This document shows positions 26,183-34,015 of a stretch of DNA of 64,000 nt, piece by piece. The notes under the pieces are model-generated. The model was not told the DNA's origin and made no database searches. It saw nothing but the letters and a program-made list of their open reading frames with translations. Source of the DNA: Thiodiazotropha sp040793985. GTDB lineage: Bacteria; Pseudomonadota; Gammaproteobacteria; Chromatiales; Chromatiaceae. Each line of letters begins with the position of its first letter. The stretch's first letter is position 1. The stretch spans positions 88,342 to 152,341 of the forward strand of contig JBFNJI010000028.1 in the NCBI GenBank assembly GCA_040793985.1. Direction: 5' to 3'. A program made the position numbers and the translations under genes.

Positions 26183-26623
26183 ATGAGACACTATGAAGTC
26201 GTGTTCCTGGTCCACCCGGATCAGAGTGAACAGGTACCCGCTATGATCGAGCGATATCGCTCGGGTATCGAAAACAATGGCGGGGCGATCCACCGTCTGG
26301 AGGATTGGGGCCGCCGTCAGCTGGCCTATCCCATCAACAAGATCCACAAGGCACACTACGTGCTGATGAACATCGAGTGTAACGCTGAGGCACTGTCCGA
26401 ACTGGAAAGCGCCTTCCGTTTCAACGATGCCGTTATTCGCAACCTGATCATCCGTCGTGACGAAGCAATCACCGATGTATCTCAACTGGCGAAATCCCAG
26501 GAAGAGGAGGAGCGGGAGGGCTCATCGATGCGCGGCCGTGATGACGTGAGCGATGAGAGTAATGAGGAAGCAGAGCGCGATAGCGAGCTTGCTGAAGAGA
26601 CAGAATCCTCAAGCGAAGATTAA
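26183..26623 (+). CDS. rpsF: 30S ribosomal protein S6
   Basis: 146 residues. The S6 core begins MRHYEVVFLVHPDQSEQVPAM and includes EDWGRRQLAYPINKIHKAHY and FNDAVIRNLIIR. The C-terminal ~45 residues are unusually acidic and Ser-rich (ending ETESSSED), longer than the Glu tail that RimK extends in E. coli. The ATG at 26183 follows AAAGGAGAGA. It is the first gene of the rpsF-rpsR-DUF2232-rplI operon. Confidence 0.97.
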   Translation: MRHYEVVFLVHPDQSEQVPAMIERYRSGIENNGGAIHRLEDWGRRQLAYPINKIHKAHYVLMNIECNAEALSELESAFRFNDAVIRNLIIRRDEAITDVSQLAKSQEEEEREGSSMRGRDDVSDESNEEAERDSELAEETESSSED

Positions 26624-26649
26624 TCGGGTGGATTGAGAGGTATAAACAA

Positions 26650-26874
26650 ATGGCACGTTTTTTCCGACGTAAGAAATATTGTCGCTTTACCGCGGAAGGT
26701 ATCAACGAAATAGATTACAAGGATTTGAATCTACTCAAGGCCTACATCAGCGAGAGCGGCAAGATCGTACCGAGCCGGATCACCGGTACCAAGGCAAAAT
26801 ATCAACGACAGCTTGCCACCGCGATCAAGCGGGCACGCTATTTGGCATTGCTGCCGTACACAGACCAGCACTGA
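26650..26874 (+). CDS. rpsR: 30S ribosomal protein S18
   Basis: 74 residues, nearly identical in pattern to other gammaproteobacterial S18: MARFFRRKKYCRFTAEG, then IDYKDLNLLKAYI, and TGTKAKYQRQLATAIKRARY at the end. It binds 16S rRNA as a heterodimer with S6, which is encoded just upstream. The usual gene order is kept. Confidence 0.98.
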   Translation: MARFFRRKKYCRFTAEGINEIDYKDLNLLKAYISESGKIVPSRITGTKAKYQRQLATAIKRARYLALLPYTDQH

Positions 26875-26906
26875 CAGAGGATCGATACTTTCCGGAGTAA
26901 CAGGGC

Positions 26907-27818
26907 ATGAAGGCGTTGGCATCCTTTGTGATGCGCGGTCCGTCTCAGTCTGCAATGGCTGCCACTGGCCTGACCATGCTGTCTCTGATATTCCCGTTCA
27001 TCGGCATTTTGGGCAGTGCCTGCGTTGGATTGGTGTTCCTTCGCCAGGGTGCCTCGAGTGGACTTAAGACTCTGCTTCTGTCGACCTTGGCAATCGCCCT
27101 GTTGATGGGTGTGATCTTAAGTAATCCGCTGATGGCGGTTGGTGTCCTGCTGGTGCTGTGGATACCGATTGCCATGCTTGGCATGGTATTGCGCAACACC
27201 ATGTCGCTGACGTTTACAACCCAAATCGCGATTGGATTCGGACTCTTGGTGGTCTTGATCCAGTACATCGTGTTGAATGATCCTGCTGCGTTTTGGCAGC
27301 AGTACCTGCAACCGGTGGGTGAACGCTTTGTGGATGCCGGCCTGCTGGATCAGGCCCAGAGTCTGCAGCTGATCGAGCAGATGTCAGTGGTGATGTGCGG
27401 GGCGGTTGCGGTGGTATTCATGTTGCAGCTGCTGTTCAGCCTCTATCTGGCGCGCTGGTGGCAGGCGATGTTGTACAACCCTGGCGGATTTGCCACGGAG
27501 TACCATCAACTGCGCGTGCATAAGCTGGTGGGGATTGTCGGGGCTCTGGCTCTGCTGCTGCTGATGCTGCCGGGAGAGAATGCACCGGCCATTCTCGGCT
27601 GCGCCGGAACCGTTGTTCTCGGGGTGCTGTTTTTACAAGGCTTGGCCGTCGCCCACGGGGTATTCAAGGGAATGAAATCGGCACAGCTCTGGTTGATAGC
27701 AACCTATATATTGTTGTTTGTGTTCATGCCTCAGATGGTGGTGGTATTGACCACCATCGGTCTGATGGATGTTTGGATAGATTTTCGAACCCGCTTCACA
27801 GAGGGTCAAAGCGGGTAA
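26907..27818 (+). CDS. DUF2232 (YybS-like) membrane protein
   Basis: 303 residues with about eight hydrophobic segments and short loops, and no recognisable catalytic motif. DUF2232 proteins are commonly found between rpsR and rplI in Gammaproteobacteria, which is exactly this position (33 bases after rpsR, about 70 before rplI). The function of the family is not established. It may be a membrane transport or morphogenesis factor, but nothing in the sequence decides this. Confidence 0.75.
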   Translation: MKALASFVMRGPSQSAMAATGLTMLSLIFPFIGILGSACVGLVFLRQGASSGLKTLLLSTLAIALLMGVILSNPLMAVGVLLVLWIPIAMLGMVLRNTMSLTFTTQIAIGFGLLVVLIQYIVLNDPAAFWQQYLQPVGERFVDAGLLDQAQSLQLIEQMSVVMCGAVAVVFMLQLLFSLYLARWWQAMLYNPGGFATEYHQLRVHKLVGIVGALALLLLMLPGENAPAILGCAGTVVLGVLFLQGLAVAHGVFKGMKSAQLWLIATYILLFVFMPQMVVVLTTIGLMDVWIDFRTRFTEGQSG

Positions 27819-27887
27819 GAGCGAATTGCGGGTTGGTCGTTGAAGGCCCCTGTAAGATAAGATTTGACCTATACAAAGGTGGTAACA

Positions 27888-28337
27888 ATGGAAATTATTC
27901 TATTGCAGAAAGTGGACAACCTGGGCGACCTGGGTGAAAAGGTAAACGTGAAGAGCGGTTACGGCCGTAACTTTCTTATCCCTTCCGGTAAAGCTGTACC
28001 GGCCACGGACGAGAACGTGAAGATCTTCGAGGCGCGTCGCGCGGAACTCGAGAAGGAAGCTGCGGAGAAGCTGCAGGCAGCCGAGGCGCGCAAGGCAAAA
28101 CTCGATGGACTGGCCGTATCCATCACCTGCAAGGCGGGTGACGAGGGTCGTCTGTTCGGATCGGTGGGAACCGCGGATATCTCAAGGGCGGTCGCTGACA
28201 AGGGTGTGGATCTGGCCAAGAAAGAGGTGATGCTGCCCAATGGCCCCTTCCGTGTTGCGGGTGAGTATGAGGTCGACCTGCACCTCCATGCCGACGTCAA
28301 TGCCAGTATCAAACTGACCATCATACCGGAAGCCTAA
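27888..28337 (+). CDS. rplI: 50S ribosomal protein L9
   Basis: 149 residues, the same length as E. coli L9. The N-terminal rRNA-binding domain has MEIILLQKVDNLGDLGEKV and VKSGYGRNFLIPSGKA. A long connecting helix rich in Ala, Glu and Lys follows, then a C-terminal domain with GRLFGSVGTADI. The ATG at 27888 is chosen because it begins the conserved strand; an upstream in-frame start adds eight residues not found in the family. Confidence 0.97.
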   Translation: MEIILLQKVDNLGDLGEKVNVKSGYGRNFLIPSGKAVPATDENVKIFEARRAELEKEAAEKLQAAEARKAKLDGLAVSITCKAGDEGRLFGSVGTADISRAVADKGVDLAKKEVMLPNGPFRVAGEYEVDLHLHADVNASIKLTIIPEA

Positions 28338-28350
28338 AAAACCGATTCGA

Positions 28351-28413
28351 GTAGGGTGCGGCTTGCCGCACCATCGAGTAAAAAGAGGAAAGGTGCGGAA
28401 AACCGCACCCTAC
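28351..28413. repeat. REP-like double palindrome after rplI
   Basis: Two short hairpins lie head to head: GGTGCGG-CTTG-CCGCACC (28355-28372) and GGTGCGG-AAAA-CCGCACC (28392-28409). The outer ends GTAGGGTGCGG (28351-28361) and CCGCACCCTAC (28403-28413) are also exact inverted repeats, so the whole unit can fold as one long stem. This resembles REP/BIME elements mobilised by RAYT transposases. It may also end transcription or protect the 3' end of the ribosomal-protein message. Confidence 0.75.
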
Positions 28414-28424
28414 CTCATTATTAT

Positions 28425-28459
28425 GCGTCCATTTGCGGTGATTGGCGTCCATTTGCGGT
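28425..28459. repeat. Tandem 15-base direct repeat
   Basis: GCGTCCATTTGCGGT occurs at 28425-28439 and again at 28445-28459, a 20-base period. On the other strand it reads as the ACCGCAAATGGACGC type of interspersed intergenic repeat seen in many environmental proteobacteria. It follows the REP-like palindrome directly, suggesting a composite repeat cassette between rplI and dnaB. Confidence 0.6.
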
Positions 28460-28589
28460 TTATCTTTGTTCGATTCTAGCCCCCTCGCGCCGATCCCTGC
28501 GTCAACCGTCTTTACCTGGGCCGGCTCAATCCCTTATCCTTACAGCCCCTTTTGAAATTTCGCTCCACCCCATCTGTGGATCAGGATTG

Positions 28590-29996
28590 ATGTCAGAAAC
28601 CGCCTATCCAGAAGAGATGCCGGCCTATCCGGATAACGACACCCGTGCCATCAAGGTACCTCCACACTCAATCCAGGCCGAGCAGTCGGTGCTGGGTGGT
28701 CTGATGCTCGACAATGCGAGTTGGGACAAAATTGCCGATCTCGTGGTGGAAGGGGATTTCTATCGCAAGGAACATCGCCTGATCTTCAACGCCGTCGCCG
28801 CCCAGGCAGAGGAGAGCCAGCCGTTCGATGTGGTGACACTGGCAGAGCATCTGGAACGTAACGAGGCCCTGGAAGAGGGAGGCGGATTGCCCTACCTGGT
28901 GCGCCTTGCGGAGGAGACACCCAGCGCGGCCAATATCAAATCCTACGCCACTATCGTTCGAGAATATTCGGTGATGCGGCAGCTGATCTCTGTCGGTACG
29001 GATATATCTGACAGTGCCTTCCGTCCCCAGGGCAGGAAGGCGGAGGAGCTGCTCGACAACGCCGAGCGCAAGGTCTTCGAGATCGCCGAGCAGACGATGA
29101 AGGGGAAGGGTGGGTTTGCCACCATCAAGTCCCTGCTGACCAAGGCGGTGGACAGGATAGAAACCCTGTTCCAGCAGGATGAGCCGATTACGGGCATCAG
29201 TACGGGATTCACCGATTTCGATCAGATGACCTCCGGACTGCAGCATGCCGATCTGATCATCGTGGCCGGAAGGCCCTCCATGGGCAAGACGACCTTCGCC
29301 ATGAATATCGCCGAGAATGTGGCCATCCAGGGCGGCAAACCGGTAGCGGTGTTCAGCATGGAGATGCCTGGGGATGCCCTGGCGATGCGCATGATGTCCT
29401 CACTGGGGCGTATCGACCAACTTCGGGTACGTACCGGTAAACTCGATGACGACGAGTGGCCGCGACTCTCCTCGGCGGTAAGCATGCTTGCGGAAACCCG
29501 TCTTTTCATCGACGACACCCCGGCACTGTCTCCGACTGAGGTACGCGCACGCGCACGCAGGCTGAAACGTGAGAACAGCGATCTGGGTTTGATCGTTATC
29601 GACTATCTGCAGTTGATGCAGGCCCCGGGCGAAGGGGAGAACCGCACCACGGAGATCTCCGCGATTTCGCGTTCACTGAAAGCGTTGGCGAAGGAGCTGG
29701 ACGTGCCGGTGATCGCCCTCTCCCAGCTCAACCGAAGCCTGGAGCAGCGTACCAACAAGCGCCCCATCATGTCCGACCTGCGTGAGTCGGGCGCCATCGA
29801 ACAGGACGCCGACCTCATCGTTTTTATCTATCGCGACGAGGTCTACAACGAGGACAGCCCGGATAAGGGCATTGCCGAGATCATCATCGGCAAACAGCGT
29901 AACGGCCCCATAGGCACCACCCGCCTAACCTTCCTCGGCAAGTACACCAAATTCGAAAACTACACCGACAACATCTATGGGGACGAGGGCTATTGA
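28590..29996 (+). CDS. dnaB: Replicative DNA helicase DnaB
   Basis: 468 residues. The N-terminal primase-interacting domain (VPPHSIQAEQSVLGGLMLDN) is followed by the RecA-like motor. Walker A is VAGRPSMGKTTFA, Walker B is GLIVIDYLQLM, and ALSQLNRSLEQRTNKRPIMSDLRESGAIEQDAD marks the H3/H4 region (given here only as a landmark, around residues 380-410). The ATG at 28590 starts at the conserved beginning. Upstream in-frame sequence back to 28356 crosses the repeat cassette and is not coding. It overlaps alr by one base. Confidence 0.96.
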   Translation: MSETAYPEEMPAYPDNDTRAIKVPPHSIQAEQSVLGGLMLDNASWDKIADLVVEGDFYRKEHRLIFNAVAAQAEESQPFDVVTLAEHLERNEALEEGGGLPYLVRLAEETPSAANIKSYATIVREYSVMRQLISVGTDISDSAFRPQGRKAEELLDNAERKVFEIAEQTMKGKGGFATIKSLLTKAVDRIETLFQQDEPITGISTGFTDFDQMTSGLQHADLIIVAGRPSMGKTTFAMNIAENVAIQGGKPVAVFSMEMPGDALAMRMMSSLGRIDQLRVRTGKLDDDEWPRLSSAVSMLAETRLFIDDTPALSPTEVRARARRLKRENSDLGLIVIDYLQLMQAPGEGENRTTEISAISRSLKALAKELDVPVIALSQLNRSLEQRTNKRPIMSDLRESGAIEQDADLIVFIYRDEVYNEDSPDKGIAEIIIGKQRNGPIGTTRLTFLGKYTKFENYTDNIYGDEGY

Positions 29997-31090
29997 TGGG
30001 CTATGCCCCTGAGGCCAGGATCGACCATACCGCGCTCCGGCAGAATTTGAAGCGCGCAAGGAGGGCGGCCAAGGGCAGCAGGATTTGGGCGGTAGTCAAG
30101 GCAGACGGGTACGGTCACGGTATGTTGCGGGTCGCTTCCAGTCTCGACGCGGCCGATGGATTGGCCGTTGCGCGCCTCGATGAGGCCTTGCGGCTGCGTG
30201 AAGCGGGGATTGGAGCGCCGATCCTGGTGATGGGTGGATGCCATACCGCGGAGCAGCTAAAGCTGGCATCCGAAGCCGCGCTGCAGATAGGAATCCACGA
30301 TAGCGCCCAGTTGCGACTTTTGTCGGACGCCCGCCTCAAGCCGCAATCGCTGAAGCTCTGGATCAAGGTCGATACCGGTATGCACCGGCTTGGGTTCGCG
30401 ACAACGGAGATATCCCAAGTGATGGCGACCTTGCGCGCCCATTCCGCGGTCGCCGAACTCAACCTGATGACTCATCTGGCCAACGCCGACAACAGGGGCG
30501 ATCCCGCAACCGAGGCACAATGTGCACGCTTTGCATCCCTCGACCGCAGCCATATCGATGCCTGTTCAATCGCCAACTCCGCCGGTCTTCTTGGCCACCC
30601 CGCGGCACGGTCTGACTGGGCGAGACCCGGCATCATGCTCTATGGTGTAACACCCTTCACCGAATCCACTGCTGAAGAGGAAGGCCTGTTACCTGTGATG
30701 ACATTGCAGAGCCGGGTAGTTGCCGTCAAGCAGTGCGCACAGGGAGATCGTATCGGTTATGGCGGCGCCTATACCTGCCCCACGGCGATGCCGGTGGCGG
30801 TCATCGCTATCGGTTATGGCGATGGCTATCCGCGACATGCCCCCAGCGGTACGCCGGTGCTGGTGTCGGGAACGCGTCTGCCCCTGGTAGGGCGCGTCTC
30901 AATGGACATGATCAGCGTAGACGCGCGCAGACTTCCGGGTGTGAAGGTGGGAGACGATGCGGTATTGTGGGGCAGGGGACTGCCCGTTGAGGAGATAGCG
31001 CAAGCCGCTGGAACCATCGCCTACGAGCTGCTCTGCGGTGTCAAGCGGCGGGTAGAGTTTGTCGACTTCCATTCAGCGGAGGAGCTTTGA
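29996..31090 (+). CDS. alr: Alanine racemase
   Basis: 364 residues, a PLP-dependent enzyme making D-alanine for peptidoglycan. The PLP lysine is Lys35 in WAVVKADGYGHG. The second catalytic base Tyr lies in GDRIGYGGAYT, and GRVSMDMISVD is the C-terminal domain signature. The ATG overlaps the dnaB stop (TGATG), and its own stop overlaps the radA ATG in the same way, so dnaB-alr-radA is one translationally coupled unit. Confidence 0.96.
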   Translation: MGYAPEARIDHTALRQNLKRARRAAKGSRIWAVVKADGYGHGMLRVASSLDAADGLAVARLDEALRLREAGIGAPILVMGGCHTAEQLKLASEAALQIGIHDSAQLRLLSDARLKPQSLKLWIKVDTGMHRLGFATTEISQVMATLRAHSAVAELNLMTHLANADNRGDPATEAQCARFASLDRSHIDACSIANSAGLLGHPAARSDWARPGIMLYGVTPFTESTAEEEGLLPVMTLQSRVVAVKQCAQGDRIGYGGAYTCPTAMPVAVIAIGYGDGYPRHAPSGTPVLVSGTRLPLVGRVSMDMISVDARRLPGVKVGDDAVLWGRGLPVEEIAQAAGTIAYELLCGVKRRVEFVDFHSAEEL

Positions 31091-32466
31091 TGGCGCAGGG
31101 GAGCAAACGCCAGCCGAAATCGCACTATGTTTGTCGTGAGTGTGGCGCCAGCTTTCCTAAATGGTCTGGACAGTGTTCGGAGTGCCATGCCTGGAATTCT
31201 CTGGAGGAGAGTCTTGACGCCGCTAGCGCAAACGCCGGCGGTCGCTTCACTGGTTATGCCGGAGAGACATCCGCGCATATCCTGAGTCTGACCGAGGTGG
31301 AGAGCGAGCAGGAGCTGCGCACTCCCACAGGAAGCATGGAGCTCGACCGGGTCTTGGGTGGCGGACTTGTGGAAGGTTCGGTGGTTCTCATCGGAGGTGA
31401 TCCAGGGATCGGTAAATCGACACTGCTTATCCAGACCTTGGCGCGTCTCTCCAGCGGTTTGAAGAGCCTCTATGTGTCGGGGGAAGAGTCGCCTCGACAG
31501 CTCTCGCTGCGTGCCAAGCGCCTGGGACTGCCCGCTGCGGAACTGCAGCTGTTACCCGAAACCTGTGTCGAGAGGATCATCGCGGTGGCGGAACGGGAAC
31601 GCCCCCGGGTCATGGTGGTGGACTCGATCCAGACCATGTACACCGAATTGCTCCAGTCAGCGCCAGGGTCGGTCTCACAAGTAAGGGAGACCGCGGCACA
31701 ATTGGTGCATTTTGCGAAGCGCTGCGGTACAGCGGTCTTCCTCGTCGGACATGTAACCAAGGAGGGCAACCTGGCGGGTCCCCGGGTATTGGAACACATG
31801 GTCGACAGTGTGCTCTATTTCGAGGGTGAGGCAGGTAGTCAGTTCCGTCTTATCCGTACCATTAAGAACCGCTATGGCGCGGTGAACGAACTGGGTGTCT
31901 TCGCGATGACGGACAAGGGATTGAAGGAGGTCAACAATCCCTCGGCGATTTTCCTCTCCAGGCAGGCGGAAACAGTTCCGGGAAGCATCATCCTGGTTAC
32001 CCGCGAGGGTACACGCCCGCTGCTGGTGGAGGTGCAGGTGCTGGTGGATGAGAGCCCCCTTGCCAATCCCCGCCGGGTTACCCTTGGTCTGGAACAGAAC
32101 AGGCTCTCCATGCTGTTGGCCGTTCTGCATCGACACTGCGGTATCGGCATGTTTGATCAGGATGTCTATGTCAATGTGGTTGGCGGTGTGCGCATCACCG
32201 AGACCGCGTCCGACCTTGCCGTATTGATGGCGGCGCTTTCGAGTTTTCGCAATCGTCCCATCGATCTAGGCCTGGTTGTCTTCGGCGAGGTGGGACTGAC
32301 AGGTGAGATCAGACCGGTTCCCAATGGCCAGGAACGGCTGCGTGAGGCGGCCAAGCACGGTTTCAAACGGGCCGTGGTTCCAAGCCCGAACCTGCCCAAG
32401 CAAGCGATCGAGGGACTGCAGGTGACCGGTGTCGATAAACTATCAGATGTATTAGAGATTTGTTAA
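31090..32466 (+). CDS. radA: DNA repair protein RadA (Sms)
   Basis: 458 residues. An N-terminal C4 zinc finger (Cys15, 18, 29, 32) is followed by a RecA-like ATPase with Walker A GGDPGIGKSTLL and the RadA-specific KNRYGAVNELGVF (KNRFG) motif. A Lon-protease-like C-terminal domain ends the protein (NVVGGVRITETASDLAVLMA, GEVGLTGEIRPV). It promotes branch migration in recombinational repair. It is the last gene of the coupled dnaB-alr-radA unit. Confidence 0.97.
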   Translation: MAQGSKRQPKSHYVCRECGASFPKWSGQCSECHAWNSLEESLDAASANAGGRFTGYAGETSAHILSLTEVESEQELRTPTGSMELDRVLGGGLVEGSVVLIGGDPGIGKSTLLIQTLARLSSGLKSLYVSGEESPRQLSLRAKRLGLPAAELQLLPETCVERIIAVAERERPRVMVVDSIQTMYTELLQSAPGSVSQVRETAAQLVHFAKRCGTAVFLVGHVTKEGNLAGPRVLEHMVDSVLYFEGEAGSQFRLIRTIKNRYGAVNELGVFAMTDKGLKEVNNPSAIFLSRQAETVPGSIILVTREGTRPLLVEVQVLVDESPLANPRRVTLGLEQNRLSMLLAVLHRHCGIGMFDQDVYVNVVGGVRITETASDLAVLMAALSSFRNRPIDLGLVVFGEVGLTGEIRPVPNGQERLREAAKHGFKRAVVPSPNLPKQAIEGLQVTGVDKLSDVLEIC

Positions 32467-32524
32467 CATTTTCAGATGCATGGGGTACCCTTAGAAGTTG
32501 TTTTCCCGATTATTCGGAGACCCG

Positions 32525-33727
32525 ATGTCCGGATTGGCAAATAGAAAGATCCTGTTGGGTGTAACCGCAGGTATCGCCTGCTATAAAAGTGCCGTGCTGC
32601 TACGGGCCCTGCAAGATGCTGGGGCGGAAGTACGTGTCGTCATGACCCCGGCGGCGCAGGCCTTTGTCACTCCGCTCACCTTTCAGGCCCTCTCCGGGCA
32701 TGCTGTCTATACTGAACTGCTCGATCCCAGCCAAGAGGCGGCCATGGATCACATATCCCTTGCCCGCTGGGCCGACCTGGTGCTGATCGCTCCCGCAAGC
32801 GCAGACTTTATGGCGAGGGTGGCGAATGGAATGGCTAATGATCTGTTGTCGACGCTCTGTCTGGCAACCGAGTCTCAGGTTGTTCTGGCACCCGCGATGA
32901 ATCGTGTGATGTGGCTGAATCAGGCAACCCAGGAGAACCTGCAGCGATTAAGACTGCGGGGCTATCTCTGCTGGGGACCGGAGGAGGGGCTACAGGCCTG
33001 CGGCGAATCGGGGCCGGGACGAATGCTCGAACCCGAGGTGCTGTGCCAACAGGCAGTGAGCCATTTCAGTACAGGGATGCTAGATGGCGTCAAGGTGCTG
33101 ATGACTGCGGGCTCAACCAGGGAACCGATCGATCCTGTACGTTTCGTGGGCAATCGCAGTTCGGGCAAAATGGGCTATGCGCTCGCGCAAGCGATGCGTG
33201 ATTTAGGGGCCGATGTAACCCTGGTCAGTGGACCGACTTCACTTCTAACACCGCCACAGATCACAGCTGTCCGCGTGGAGACAGCGGAGGAGATGTACTC
33301 CGCTGTCATGGATCATCTGGACAATTGCGATATTTTTATCGCTGTCGCCGCCGTCGCTGACTATCGCCCGAAACATGTTGCCTCTGATAAAATCAAGAAA
33401 AATAAAGAGATATTAACACTGGACCTTGTGAGGAATCCCGATATACTCGCTGATGTGGCTGCAAGGGAACAGCCGCCGTTTACCGTCGGTTTTGCCGCCG
33501 AGACCGAACAGGTCGAGCAATATGCCGATGAAAAACGCCGCAGCAAGCAGCTAAACATGATCGCCGCCAACCGGGTTGGAAGCGACGAAGGAGGTTTTGA
33601 GTCGGAGCAGAATGCACTAATCTTGTTATGGCGGGATGGTCGAGAAGTGCTCCCGCTGATGGCGAAATCGCAATTGGCTCAACAACTCGCCAAAAGGGTA
33701 GCGGAACAGTACAAGGCGAGCCTTTGA
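32525..33727 (+). CDS. coaBC: Bifunctional phosphopantothenoylcysteine decarboxylase/synthase CoaBC
   Basis: 400 residues. The N-terminal flavoprotein CoaC half has KILLGVTAGIACYKS, APASADFMARVANG and PAMNRVMW. The C-terminal CoaB synthase half has TAGSTREPIDPVRFVGNRSSG, IAVAAVADYRPK and the KIKK loop. Together they make 4'-phosphopantetheine in coenzyme A synthesis. The ATG at 32525 is preferred to an upstream in-frame start. In relatives dut commonly follows; here about 290 bases with no convincing gene separate it from algC. Confidence 0.96.
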   Translation: MSGLANRKILLGVTAGIACYKSAVLLRALQDAGAEVRVVMTPAAQAFVTPLTFQALSGHAVYTELLDPSQEAAMDHISLARWADLVLIAPASADFMARVANGMANDLLSTLCLATESQVVLAPAMNRVMWLNQATQENLQRLRLRGYLCWGPEEGLQACGESGPGRMLEPEVLCQQAVSHFSTGMLDGVKVLMTAGSTREPIDPVRFVGNRSSGKMGYALAQAMRDLGADVTLVSGPTSLLTPPQITAVRVETAEEMYSAVMDHLDNCDIFIAVAAVADYRPKHVASDKIKKNKEILTLDLVRNPDILADVAAREQPPFTVGFAAETEQVEQYADEKRRSKQLNMIAANRVGSDEGGFESEQNALILLWRDGREVLPLMAKSQLAQQLAKRVAEQYKASL

Positions 33728-34015
33728 TACAGGTCCATACTGAGTAGGCTAAATTGGTGGTAGCGATCATCCAACGCTACGTCAGGTGTTAGTCGGGAGT
33801 TTGCGCTCTTCAAGGGTAAGCCGAGAGAGATGCCGATCTTATGCCGCAAATGGATTTATGGAGTTATCTGGTGTGTCTATCAATCGGTTGGTTTGGATTC
33901 TTGGCCTGTTAGTCCTGGAATATAAAGATCACCATAAAGCGGTTGCTTTATTTACAGTCAATAGGGTTGCTTCTGAAAGCGTTTCAGGGCACCAAGCCTG
34001 ATTTTGGAAAGTAAT

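Noticed and set aside
28356..28589. In-frame 5' extension of dnaB
   Set aside because: It crosses palindromic and tandem repeats and is not conserved; the ATG at 28590 begins the known N-terminus.
33786..34001. 71-codon frame between coaBC and algC as a possible short dut
   Set aside because: The product lacks every dUTPase motif and has no ribosome-binding site.
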